Below, piece by piece: positions 52,289 through 60,923 of a stretch of 64,000 bases of DNA. Source of the DNA: Furfurilactobacillus milii (GTDB lineage: Bacteria; Bacillota; Bacilli; Lactobacillales; Lactobacillaceae). The stretch covers positions 62,001-126,000 of the forward strand of contig NZ_WEZQ01000014.1 of NCBI RefSeq assembly GCF_009864005.1, given 5' to 3'. A program made the position numbers and the translations under genes. Each line of letters opens with the position of its first letter. The first letter of the stretch is position 1. The notes under the pieces were generated by a model. That model was given only the letters and a program-made list of their open reading frames with translations. It ran no database searches and was not told the origin of the DNA.

Positions 52289-53053
52289 TTGATCAATCAA
52301 GCAACAGTTAAACTCAGAAACATCACTCTTGGTGTTGGTCGACCGAAAATTGCGGTACCGATTACCGGTGAAACCGCGGATGAAATCGGTGAACAGGCCC
52401 AAAAGATTGTCACGGTTAAACCAGATGTTGTGGAATGGCGAATTGATTATTTTGATGGTGTACTGGATGCAGAGCAGTTAACCCAAACAGGGCAGCAACT
52501 ACGTCAAATTCTTGGTGACATTGCGTTGTTAACGACCTTTAGAACCAAAGGTGAAGGCGGCGAACTGGCATTAGCCGATGATGGTTATTTCAAGGTTTGC
52601 GAGACTGTCCTTCAAGGGCATTTTACCGATGCACTAGATGTTGAACGTTTTCATGATGAAACAGTCGTGAAAGGATTAGTTGGCGCTGCTCATGAAGAAA
52701 ATGTAGTCATCATTATGAGCAATCATGACTTTGACAAAACACCAGCTACTGATGAAATTCAGTCACGTTTAACAGGCATGGTTGAGCTCGGCGCTGATGT
52801 TGCCAAGATGGCAGTAATGCCTCATAACGCTACTGATGTCCTGACCTTATTAACGGCCACTGCTAAAACCGCAGCGTCTGTAAATCAGCCACTGATTACA
52901 ATGTCGATGGGTGATTTGGGCAAAATTTCTCGGATTGCGGGTGAAACTTTTGGCTCTGCATTAACGTTTGCAACAGTTGGTGCCGCTTCAGCACCAGGGC
53001 AGATTCCGCTACAGAATTTACGACAAGAACTAGAAGATTTGAAGTTGAACTAG
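52289..53053 (+). CDS. aroD: Type I 3-dehydroquinate dehydratase
   Basis: A 254-residue Schiff-base dehydratase converting 3-dehydroquinate to 3-dehydroshikimate. Conserved residues are all visible: Glu/Arg in VVEWRIDYFD, catalytic His in MSNHDFDKTP, Schiff-base Lys in DVAKMAVMP, Arg in GKISRIAGETFGS and Gln in APGQIPL. Start is TTG 52289, eight bases after GAGAGGTG. In this cluster it links quinate oxidation to 3-dehydroshikimate reduction and is probably catabolic rather than a biosynthetic enzyme. Confidence 0.93.
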   Translation: MINQATVKLRNITLGVGRPKIAVPITGETADEIGEQAQKIVTVKPDVVEWRIDYFDGVLDAEQLTQTGQQLRQILGDIALLTTFRTKGEGGELALADDGYFKVCETVLQGHFTDALDVERFHDETVVKGLVGAAHEENVVIIMSNHDFDKTPATDEIQSRLTGMVELGADVAKMAVMPHNATDVLTLLTATAKTAASVNQPLITMSMGDLGKISRIAGETFGSALTFATVGAASAPGQIPLQNLRQELEDLKLN

Positions 53054-53073
53054 AAATACAAATAGCGAGATAG

Positions 53074-53108
53074 ATGGGCCGACCAAATAAGTGATTGTTG
53101 GTCGGTCC
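53074..53108 (+). terminator. Hairpin between aroD and apbE
   Basis: GGCCGACCAA pairs with TTGGTCGGTC. No T-run follows, so it is more likely a processing or attenuation point than a full terminator; it may lower expression of apbE and the reductase relative to aroD. Confidence 0.55.
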
Positions 53109-53152
53109 GTACTTTATCATCGATCAGTCAGTGTGAGTCAGGAGGTATTGCG

Positions 53153-54088
53153 GTGTCGAACAATGTGACCACAAAAAAGTACGTTTCTCAGTTTGAGATG
53201 TTTGGCACGGTGGTTTCACTGACCTTATTCAAACGTAATCCGGTTGCAGTTGAGGCCGTTTACGATTACTTACAGGACGCAGATCGGATATTTTCAGCTA
53301 ATCGGGAGGATTCCCTGTTGATGAAGATTAACCGCCAAGCTGGTGTGCAACCAGTGCAAGCGCCACGCCAGCTGTACGATCTGATCAAACGGGGTGTAGT
53401 GGCAAGCCGCAAATACCGTGACAGTTTTAATGTCTTGATCGGTCCACTTGTGAAACTATGGCGAATTGGTTTCGATGGACAGCGGTTGCCAGATCCAGCA
53501 GATATTAAGGCACGGTTGCAGCTTATCGAACCCGATGATGTTTTGTTGAATGATGAGCAGCAAACTGTTTATCTGACTAGGCGCGGAATGGAATTGGATC
53601 TGGGTGCAATTGCCAAAGGGTATTTTGCCGATCAAATTATAGATCTGTTGCAATCGAATGGTTTGAAAGCTGGCATTGTGAACCTTGGTGGTAACGTTCA
53701 ATTGTTTGGCCGCAATCCGTTAACTTCGGATGGCTGGTGGCATGTGGGTATTCGCAATTCACAACAACCGGCAGGGAAACCTTTGACGACAATAAGTACG
53801 GTGGCGAAAAGTGTTGTGACTTCTGGCATTGATGAACGATACTTCATTGTTGACGGTCACCGGTATCATCATATTCTTAGTCCGTTAACTGGTTATCCAA
53901 TTGATAACGATCTTGCCTCTGTTAGCATCCTGACGCCGGAATCGACATTGGCTGAAATCTTGACGACGGTCTGTTTCTTTGCAGGTAGTCGACGTGGGCT
54001 CGAATTGGTTGATCATATGACAGATGTCGAAGCCGTTTTTGTTACCCGTCAGAATAAAATATTAATGTCTCGCGGTTTGGAAAAATAA
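53153..54088 (+). CDS. apbE: FAD:protein FMN transferase (ApbE family), cytoplasmic
   Basis: A 311-residue ApbE protein that transfers FMN from FAD to Thr/Ser in (D/S)xxxSGA(S/T) motifs. Family features: MFGTVVSLTLF near residue 17, LDLGAIAKGYFADQI (about 145-160), GIVNLGGNVQLFG, and the metal-binding HRYHHILSPLTGYPID. There is no signal peptide or lipobox, so it should act in the cytoplasm, unlike most ApbE proteins. GTG start at 53153 seven bases after AGGAGG. The next gene carries the expected target motif DTISGATVMT in its FMN_bind domain. Confidence 0.92.
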   Translation: MSNNVTTKKYVSQFEMFGTVVSLTLFKRNPVAVEAVYDYLQDADRIFSANREDSLLMKINRQAGVQPVQAPRQLYDLIKRGVVASRKYRDSFNVLIGPLVKLWRIGFDGQRLPDPADIKARLQLIEPDDVLLNDEQQTVYLTRRGMELDLGAIAKGYFADQIIDLLQSNGLKAGIVNLGGNVQLFGRNPLTSDGWWHVGIRNSQQPAGKPLTTISTVAKSVVTSGIDERYFIVDGHRYHHILSPLTGYPIDNDLASVSILTPESTLAEILTTVCFFAGSRRGLELVDHMTDVEAVFVTRQNKILMSRGLEK

Positions 54089-54106
54089 GTAAAGGAAGAA
54101 TCCATT

Positions 54107-55836
54107 ATGAGCAATGAACAGCAAATTACCGGCCAGGCTAATGGTCACAACGGTATTATTAATTATGAAGTGGACGTTTCGAATAATCACATTGATGATT
54201 TTAAAGTATTGAAGCATTCTGAAACGCCTGGTATTTTTAATCAGGTGGTAGATACACTTAAACAAAATATTATTGCTAATCAGTCATTTGATGTTGATAC
54301 AATTAGTGGCGCAACCGTGATGACACAGGCGTTATTAAATTCCGCCAAGTCTGCGATTAATGCAGCTGATGTTAAGTTACATTCTGTTCCAACAAATACG
54401 GAGCATCAAGATGTCGAACTAACCGCAGATGTTGTCGTAATTGGTGGTGGTGAAGCCGGTTTGGTTGCCGCTAGTCGGGCACTCAGTTTGGGACACAAAG
54501 TGATTTTAGTCGAGAAAAACGGCTATCTTGGTGGCGCAACTATTCTTAATGGTTCTAACGTGACGGCCACTGGTTCAAAGGTTGCGGCGCGCATTTTCCC
54601 AGAACAGCAAGATTCACCGGAACAGTTGTTCAATGATGTGACAAAAGAAAGTCGTAATACGAACTTGCCTGAGTTAACCAAGTTAATGGTAAATAATATC
54701 GGTTCAGCGATCGATTTTGTCAGTGACTATGCGGATCTCACGTACCAAAAAGCCCAAACACAAACACCCGAGCACTCTGTGGAACGACAGATTGAGTTGC
54801 CGAGTGCTTCTAGTTTTGAATTCATAAAAAAGTTTCAGCAGCATTTAAACAAAACGGTGGTCAAATACTTTTAGATGCCCGTGTTGAAAATATTTTGACC
54901 GGTAATAATCGTGTAACTGGTCTTGTAGCAGAAACTAAAAATAAAACGATTACTATTCACGCACAAGCTGTTGTTTTGGCCGCAGGTGGGTATGGCGCCA
55001 ATCAGAAGATGCGTGGCACTGAAAGTGAAGGTATCGACTATTATGGCCCAATGACATCTACAGGGGATGCGTACAGTTTTAATGACAAACTGAATTTGAA
55101 ATCGCACGATCTCGGTTGGTACAAAGTTTATCCACACGGTGTTGAAGTGGAGCCAGGGATTGCTAAACTGACAACGTATGCTTCAAAAAAAGCCACTGAC
55201 ATGGGCGCCATTTATGTGAATAACCGTGGTCAGCGGATCGTTAATGAATCAGACGTTTACGCCAAGTTCCGAGATGCTATTCTTGATCAGCCGGGCAAAG
55301 TTGCGTTTATGGTGATGGACGAACGCACTTGGAAAGAAGTTTATGCTTTGCTGGTGCTACATGATTTCACTGCGGCCGAGATTAAAGGTTACTTTGATAA
55401 TCCAGACAAGAAGCCAGTGTTTGTTAAAGGTGGTCTTCGTGAGGTTGCTCAGGCAGCTGGCATCAATTCTGATCAATTGGTTAAAACAGTTCGGCGTTAT
55501 CAGGAACAGGCCGAAGCAGGAGAAGACCCAGACTTTGGTCGAGATGCCCAGTACTTACATCAGTTTGACGGTGAAACATTCTACGTTGTTGAACAGCGTG
55601 ATCGGTTTGCCACAACGTTGGGTGGTTATAGTATTAATCCTTCGACCATGCAACTTAAGAATACAGACGATCAGGATGTGACTGGTTATTATGCTGCTGG
55701 TGAAATTGTGGGCGGTGCTAACGGTCATGATTCTATGCCGAGCATGATGAATACATGGGGAATTTCCTCGGGATATTTGGCTGGCCTCTATGCCAGCCAA
55801 GCGGTTGAGGCCGCAGAGACGGCCAGCGCTAATTAA
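54107..55836 (+). pseudogene. FMN_bind-FAD reductase (fumarate-reductase-like), one-base frameshift; candidate shikimate-type C=C reductase
   Basis: The first frame (54107-54874) has an N-terminal FMN_bind domain with target motif DTISGATVMT (about residue 67-76), then a FAD motif VVVIGGGEAGLVAASRA and LGGATILNGS. The second frame (to 55836) holds the rest: VVLAAGGYGANQKM, GAIYVNNRGQRIVNESD, ATTLGGYSIN and YYAAGEIVGGANG. Adding one A to the AAAA run near 54852 joins them cleanly (HLNKNGGQILLDARVENIL). Complete, it would be about 576 residues. Substrate-binding His and the second Arg of true fumarate reductases are not at their usual places (GHDSMPSMMNTWG replaces the R-x-GGNS loop). Real mutation, phase variation or sequencing error are all possible. 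Confidence 0.82.
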
Positions 55837-55932
55837 GCCAAGTCAGGTTGGATTTGAAGTAAAATTTCCGTTTTCAAACAAACTGACTTCAGCCAATCCT
55901 TAGCCAAACTAAAAATGAAGTTAATGCAAAAC

Positions 55933-55971
55933 AAATAACGCCACTTCCGTGATGGAAGTGGCGCTATTTTT
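55933..55971 (+). terminator. Intrinsic terminator after the hydroaromatic cluster
   Basis: AAATA.CGCCACTTCC pairs with GGAAGTGGCG.TATTT over a 5-base loop and ends in TTTTT. Confidence 0.92.
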
Positions 55972-56143
55972 GTAGGCGCACTCGGCATGCATGATACAAA
56001 GTGCTAGGCGGTGACAGCCCGCTGTGACTTTTACTTGCTGAGTGACATGCTAAAGATTGCCGATTGCAGCTTATGGAAGGGGATAGGGATAACTGAGGCG
56101 CATAGTACCGTTTTTGGTAAATAAACGATGAAAGTTTCAAGCC

Positions 56144-56329
56144 CTACCTCCTATTCTGTTCTTTTTGAATGTCGAGACAATGTGTCTCAAGCCAGTTAAT
56201 GAGTTCGTCGCAGTTCTGATCTAGGGCTTATGTGTCAGCAAGGTTTACACAGTAAAGAGGTGACCAATTCGCATTGCAGAGCTCTTTCAGCAGATTGAAG
56301 TGATTTAAGTTTTGCCCCAACTTATACAA
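56144..56329 (-). pseudogene. Decayed gene fragment in a 500-base non-coding stretch
   Basis: A 62-codon minus-strand frame reads like the C-terminal end of a protein (LNHFNLLKELCNANWSPLYC, in-frame TGA/TAA-type stop after NLADT, then DQNCDELINWLETHCLDIQK, stop TAG at 56146-56144). It has an internal stop, no start and no ribosome site, so it is a remnant; I cannot name the family. The rest of 55972-56476 shows no open frame or repeat I recognise. Confidence 0.4.
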
Positions 56330-56476
56330 TCACCAATCACTGGGCTACCATTTTTAACGAATTGTGCGCAACTTATTAGAACCGATAATTGAGTACGCAA
56401 AAAACTTAAAGGGAAAACATCAGATTGGGTCTCACATTGTAAAATGCTGATTTTTAGCAACTTCTAAAAGTATGCA

Positions 56477-56875
56477 TTAGCCATGGCTCCTCAGAAGCGC
56501 CTGCATTTCTGCAATCCGTTCTTTGTGGGAGATGAATACTCCGAGTTCTTCTTGGCCGTGGGTTACCAAGATGTTTCTCTCGTCATCAAAGATAAGTGGA
56601 AAATGAATCAAGTGACTATCTAGACTCATCATTTTTAACAGATTATTCAAGCTCATCGTATCTAAACCAGATATCGATTTTAAAGATCTTGAGCGACGAG
56701 CCAAGATGGAATCTACGCCATCTTCTGAGGCAGCAATAAGTCTCTTTAAGGTCTTAACTGACAATCGATCATGCTGAGTAATCCTTATTTCAGTAAAAGG
56801 CACGTTATGTCTTTTAAACCATTGAACAGCTTCTCGAGATGGTCGATTAAATGGAGTGGTATAAATTATTACCAT
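56477..56875 (-). CDS. Spx/ArsC-like protein lacking the CxxC redox motif
   Basis: A 132-residue thioredoxin-fold protein of the Spx/ArsC family (IYTTPFNRPSREAVQWFKRH at the N-terminus; LNNLLKMMSLDSHLIHFPLI mid-protein). Spx normally has CxxC at residues 10-13 for redox sensing and binds RNA polymerase alpha. Here that site reads FNRPS with no Cys at all, and the protein contains no Cys elsewhere, so it cannot sense disulfide stress in the classical way. It may be a redox-blind Spx paralogue acting on RNA polymerase. Confidence 0.75.
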   Translation of the reverse strand: MVIIYTTPFNRPSREAVQWFKRHNVPFTEIRITQHDRLSVKTLKRLIAASEDGVDSILARRSRSLKSISGLDTMSLNNLLKMMSLDSHLIHFPLIFDDERNILVTHGQEELGVFISHKERIAEMQALLRSHG

Positions 56876-57250
56876 AGTTAATATACCAACCTTTTTCTCA
56901 AATTTTAAAAGCCTTAGTCAATAAATGGCTCACGCTCGAATAGTACATATACACGAATTGGTATACATATATTATTTTCTCGATTAGCTCGTCACAAATT
57001 TATCTTTTTGTAGCGAGTACATCCTGTGGACGATTTACAAGCACAATGATATATTGTAGTCGCTAAAAAATCAAGGGGGTAACACTTGTAGCGGCTAATG
57101 TAAAACGATTGAATTTGCGATTGGCAAATCAACGGTTTTCATCATCAACATCGACGTGTTATTGACTTGCTTAGAGCAGACTAAATAAAACATGAGTGTT
57201 CCTTGCAAATGCTACATGCGGACACGAATCAATAAAGAGGGAAACTAGAC
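56876..57250 (+). other. 375-base AT-rich leader upstream of the large adhesin gene
   Basis: No gene is apparent. Three similar short words, TTGTAGCGAGT (near 57009), TTGTAGTCGCT (near 57054) and TTGTAGCGGCT (near 57089), recur within 90 bases. An imperfect pairing of TAGCGA with TCGCTA is followed by AAAAAA and then AAGGGGGTAAC. This may be a regulatory leader or repeated operator for the adhesin gene; no known riboswitch is recognised. Confidence 0.35.
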
Positions 57251-60200
57251 ATGAAATTTAGTGCCTATAACAAATTAACGTATGAAGATGCAGCCAAAAA
57301 GAAACGAGCTTGGATTCCAGGAGCATTTTTGACGATTGGAATGTTTGGTGTTTTTACCTATTCCGGAATTTCTGAAATAGTTCATGCAGACACTGGATCA
57401 ACAGATGCAACGGCAATCAAAGCGACCACAACAAATTTGACGACGGAAACAGCGCATGCATTAAGTGCTTCAAGCGCGGTTTCGAGTAGTACTGGTTCAG
57501 AAGGCACACCAACTAGTGATGTTTCAAAAGCATCATCAACCGCGAGCACGGCAGTGAATAACAATACAGCCCCTTCAACACCAAGTAGTGAAATAAGTGC
57601 ATCGAGAAGCACGGAAGCAACGAGTCAGTTTGAACAAAAACAGGATGCTCTGAGCAGCAGTGCCGCAGCTTCATCTAGTGCTGCGCATTCGACCACGCAA
57701 TCGAGTACCTTATCCGATACTAACAGCCATTCAGCAAGCAACGCCGATCCCAATACGCAATCAGCTGCGGAAGATTCAGTTGTATCAAGTGCAACGAGTC
57801 AGGCTTCAATTGGGGACAGCCAATTATCTTCGGCAGAAAGCGTAAATAGTCAGACTAAGAGTGACACCGAGACTATAGCTCAGTTAGTCCAACAGAATCC
57901 TACACCCCAAGTCCAAGTGACACCCGTTCAAACGAGTTTCACATTATCAAGTGCATCTCAAGTCACTGCGCCACCATTAAATCAGGCACCGGCGTTGTCC
58001 AATTTCTTTGTGACTGGTCAGGGCGACTATATTTTATTTAACGCATCTGGTGTTTTTGATTTATTTCCGTACAGTGTTACCAATTTAAATAAGCAATTGT
58101 ATGGATTTTATGTTGTGTTGCCGACATCGATTACGGGACAAGGTTTGACCGTTATGCAAGCGGCGGCGGATGATCTAGTGGCCCAAATGAAGGCAAAGGG
58201 CTTTTCAATTGATTCTATGATCGCTTACCAATTGAATGATACGACAGATGGCCGGCAGGTTTATTATTTCAGACCTAATGATGGCGCTAATGATACCAAT
58301 GCAAACATATCGTCTAGTTGGCCAGTTCTTCATCTGCCTGTTCACACGGGTGCGGATGTTAGCACAACCCCTAAGACAATAAGCATGAATGCTAATACGA
58401 TGAATGAATTAGCATCGAAGGGCGTGCTGTTTGCCGGTTCCGGTAATTACACAGAGGGCGGCGGATTTTATCCCACATTGCCAGCGAGCTCATTAGGGAT
58501 AAACGCCCCAGATGCAAACTTAAAGGGAATTGTCTATCCTGGCATTACTAAGGTGCTGACCTATACACATGCGACGGTGACAGATACCTACAACATAGTG
58601 GATGCCGAAACTAATAAAGTCATCAAGGTGTTGACAAAAGTTGGGCAGGACGGAACTCAGTATTCCCGAAAAGGTTTTATTGATTCGTTAGTCGCTTTAG
58701 GACTTGATCCGGCGATGTACGTTAACACTGATATAAACGTCAACGATGGCACGTTAACGGATGATATAACCCTCACACCAGCCCAATGGAGTTCAGGGCA
58801 AACATTTGTTGCTGGACATACCTATACAGTAACTGTTGGCCGCGTTAAAACTAGCGTTGCCGGTCATGATAGCAACTTGATTGCCGGTCCAAAGACTACA
58901 TGGACGGCTAGTGATAACTTTGACGGTGCGACTGATATCAATGGTAAGGCACTACAGTTAAGTGACGTAAAAGTCACCGGTAGTGTAAATACGCGAGTGC
59001 CCGGCGATTATTCGGTAATTTATAGTTATACGGATAGTCAAGGCAATAGTGTCAGCAAGAAAGTAGTTGTGCATGTTACAGCCACTCAGGCGTGGGTATC
59101 AGTACATGACAGTTATCTAGTTGCCGGTCCGAATACTACGTGGACGCCTAGCGATAATTTCAATAGCGCAACTGATGCTAATGGCAAGCCGTTACAGTTA
59201 AGTGATATGACAGTCACAGGAACCGTTAATCCGCAGGTTACTGGTGGATATTCGATCACGTATAGTTATGTGGATAGTCAAGGAAATCACGTTAGTTGGA
59301 CGGTAGTTGTTCACGTCACAGCTAGTCAGGCAAACGTGAAGGGTCACGACAGTAACTTGATTGCCGGTCCCCATACAGCGTGGACTGCCAGTGATAATTT
59401 CGATGGTGCGACCGATGCCAATGGCAAACCACTCCAGCTAAGTGACGTCAAGGTAACTGGCAGCGTAAATCCACAGATGCCTGGTGATTATTCTGTAACT
59501 TATAGTTATGTAGATACCCAAGGAAACAGTGTTGACAAGACGGTGATGGTTCACGTCACATTAAGTCAAGCAAGCGTAACCGGTCATGATAGTAATTTGG
59601 TTGCTGGTCCCAATACCACGTGGACTGCTAGCGATAATTTCGATAGCGCGACTGATGCCAATGGAAAGGCTTTACAGCTCAGTGACATAAAAGTAACAGG
59701 CACTGTAAATACACAGGTGCCTGGTGACTATTCCGTAACTTACAGTTATGTAGATAGCCAAGGTAACAGTGTCACCAAGATGGTGGTTGTCCATGTTGCA
59801 GCTAGCAAAATTAGTGTATCAGGTCATGACAGCTCCTTAATTGCTGGTCCCAATACCACGTGGACGCCCGCTGACAATTTTGATGGTGCAACTGATATAA
59901 GTGGCAAACCACTGCAACTAAATGATGTGAAGGTGACTGGAAGTGTAAATCCCCAGGTTGCCGGCGATTATTCTGTCATTTACAGTTACGTAGATAGTCA
60001 AGGTAACAACGTCAGCAAAACCGTTGCTGTTCATGTGCTGAACAGCCAAGCAAGCGTAACCGGCCATGACAGTAACCTTGTAGCTGGTCCAAATACTTCG
60101 TGGACGGCCGCTGATAACTTTGACGGTGCGATTGATGCCAACGGTAAGCCACTGCAGTTAAGTGACGTAAACGTGACTGGAAATGTAAATCCTCAAATTC

Positions 60201-60829
60201 CCGGCGATTATTCGGTAACGTACAGTTATGTGGACAGTCAAGGTAACAATGTCAGCAAGACTGTTGCCGTTCACGTTACCGCTAGCCAAGCCAGTGTAGA
60301 CGGCCATGACAGTAATCTAGTTGCTGGTCCCAATACCACATGGACTGCCAGTGATAACTTTGACAGCGCGACTGACGCTAACGGTAAGCCACTGCAACTA
60401 AACGATGTGAAGGTAGCCGGAAATGTAAATCCACAGATGCCTGGCGATTATTCGGTAACGTACAGTTACGTGGACAGTCAAGGCAACAGCATTAGTAAGA
60501 CAGTAACTGTCCATGTCACGGCTATTAAGAGTGAAACAAACGATCAGAAATCCGCAGGTGATTCAAGTCAAGAATCATCTACCATAGCCAAACCTGGCAT
60601 GACTTCTGCGACTGGATCTTCAACGCAAAACCAAGAAACCGTGTCTGTAGGAGTAGCAAAGGACAGCCTGCCAAAGATGCCATCTGCGTCTGGTACTCAA
60701 ACTACGAAAGCTAAAACCTCGGCACTGCCAAAAACTGGGCAACATGCTGAACAAAGTCTGTCTCTGCTAGGATTGATTTTGGGTCTATTGGGATTTGGTC
60801 TGTACCGTCCCAAGCGTGATAAAAAGTAA
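57251..60829 (+). CDS. LPXTG-anchored adhesin with seven bacterial Ig-like (Big_3-type) repeats
   Basis: A 1192-residue surface protein. Residues 1-46 form an extended signal peptide (basic start, then IPGAFLTIGMFGVFTYSGIS, cleavage near VHAD). Residues 47-230 are Ser/Thr/Ala-rich. Residues 240-530 are a unique, probably ligand-binding region. Seven 80-residue Ig-like repeats follow (535-1094), each with GHDSNL..AGPNTTWT, DNFD.ATD.NGKPLQL and GDYSVTYSYVDSQGN. The C-terminus has LPKTG (residue 1159), a hydrophobic helix and KRDKK for sortase anchoring. AGAGGGA lies ten bases before the ATG. Likely role: attachment or aggregation. Confidence 0.9.
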   Translation: MKFSAYNKLTYEDAAKKKRAWIPGAFLTIGMFGVFTYSGISEIVHADTGSTDATAIKATTTNLTTETAHALSASSAVSSSTGSEGTPTSDVSKASSTASTAVNNNTAPSTPSSEISASRSTEATSQFEQKQDALSSSAAASSSAAHSTTQSSTLSDTNSHSASNADPNTQSAAEDSVVSSATSQASIGDSQLSSAESVNSQTKSDTETIAQLVQQNPTPQVQVTPVQTSFTLSSASQVTAPPLNQAPALSNFFVTGQGDYILFNASGVFDLFPYSVTNLNKQLYGFYVVLPTSITGQGLTVMQAAADDLVAQMKAKGFSIDSMIAYQLNDTTDGRQVYYFRPNDGANDTNANISSSWPVLHLPVHTGADVSTTPKTISMNANTMNELASKGVLFAGSGNYTEGGGFYPTLPASSLGINAPDANLKGIVYPGITKVLTYTHATVTDTYNIVDAETNKVIKVLTKVGQDGTQYSRKGFIDSLVALGLDPAMYVNTDINVNDGTLTDDITLTPAQWSSGQTFVAGHTYTVTVGRVKTSVAGHDSNLIAGPKTTWTASDNFDGATDINGKALQLSDVKVTGSVNTRVPGDYSVIYSYTDSQGNSVSKKVVVHVTATQAWVSVHDSYLVAGPNTTWTPSDNFNSATDANGKPLQLSDMTVTGTVNPQVTGGYSITYSYVDSQGNHVSWTVVVHVTASQANVKGHDSNLIAGPHTAWTASDNFDGATDANGKPLQLSDVKVTGSVNPQMPGDYSVTYSYVDTQGNSVDKTVMVHVTLSQASVTGHDSNLVAGPNTTWTASDNFDSATDANGKALQLSDIKVTGTVNTQVPGDYSVTYSYVDSQGNSVTKMVVVHVAASKISVSGHDSSLIAGPNTTWTPADNFDGATDISGKPLQLNDVKVTGSVNPQVAGDYSVIYSYVDSQGNNVSKTVAVHVLNSQASVTGHDSNLVAGPNTSWTAADNFDGAIDANGKPLQLSDVNVTGNVNPQIPGDYSVTYSYVDSQGNNVSKTVAVHVTASQASVDGHDSNLVAGPNTTWTASDNFDSATDANGKPLQLNDVKVAGNVNPQMPGDYSVTYSYVDSQGNSISKTVTVHVTAIKSETNDQKSAGDSSQESSTIAKPGMTSATGSSTQNQETVSVGVAKDSLPKMPSASGTQTTKAKTSALPKTGQHAEQSLSLLGLILGLLGFGLYRPKRDKK
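58855..60534 (+). repeat. Seven tandem 240-bp Ig-like repeats
   Basis: The HD element of each unit recurs every 240 bases exactly, giving seven units over 1680 bases. Units 2 and 3 are the most diverged in sequence but not in length. Copy number is likely to vary between strains. Confidence 0.92.
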
Positions 60830-60852
60830 ATTTGGTTATCTGAAATAAAAGT

Positions 60853-60901
60853 AGCCTCCAAATGAAATGGTTTTTAACCAACTCATTTGGAGGCTGTTTT
60901 T
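60853..60901. terminator. Intrinsic terminator after the adhesin gene
   Basis: AGCCTCCAAATGA pairs perfectly with TCATTTGGAGGCT, followed by GTTTTT; the minus-strand side has TTTT as well, so it may also end the convergent gene. Confidence 0.92.
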
Positions 60902-60923
60902 GATGAGATTGCAATGCAACGCG

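Noticed and set aside
50112-53053. The aroE/aroD pair as ordinary shikimate biosynthesis genes
   Set aside because: The NAD-type Asp in the dehydrogenase, the MFS carrier, the LysR regulator and the ApbE/reductase genes fit catabolism better; no other aro genes are nearby.
54840-54900. Programmed -1 frameshifting in the hydroaromatic reductase
   Set aside because: The site AAC AAA ACG does not form an X XXY YYZ heptamer and slipping the Lys tRNA back would place it on CAA; a deletion is simpler.
60711-60914. 67-codon minus-strand frame over the adhesin terminator
   Set aside because: It spans the perfect terminator hairpin and the antisense of the LPXTG region.
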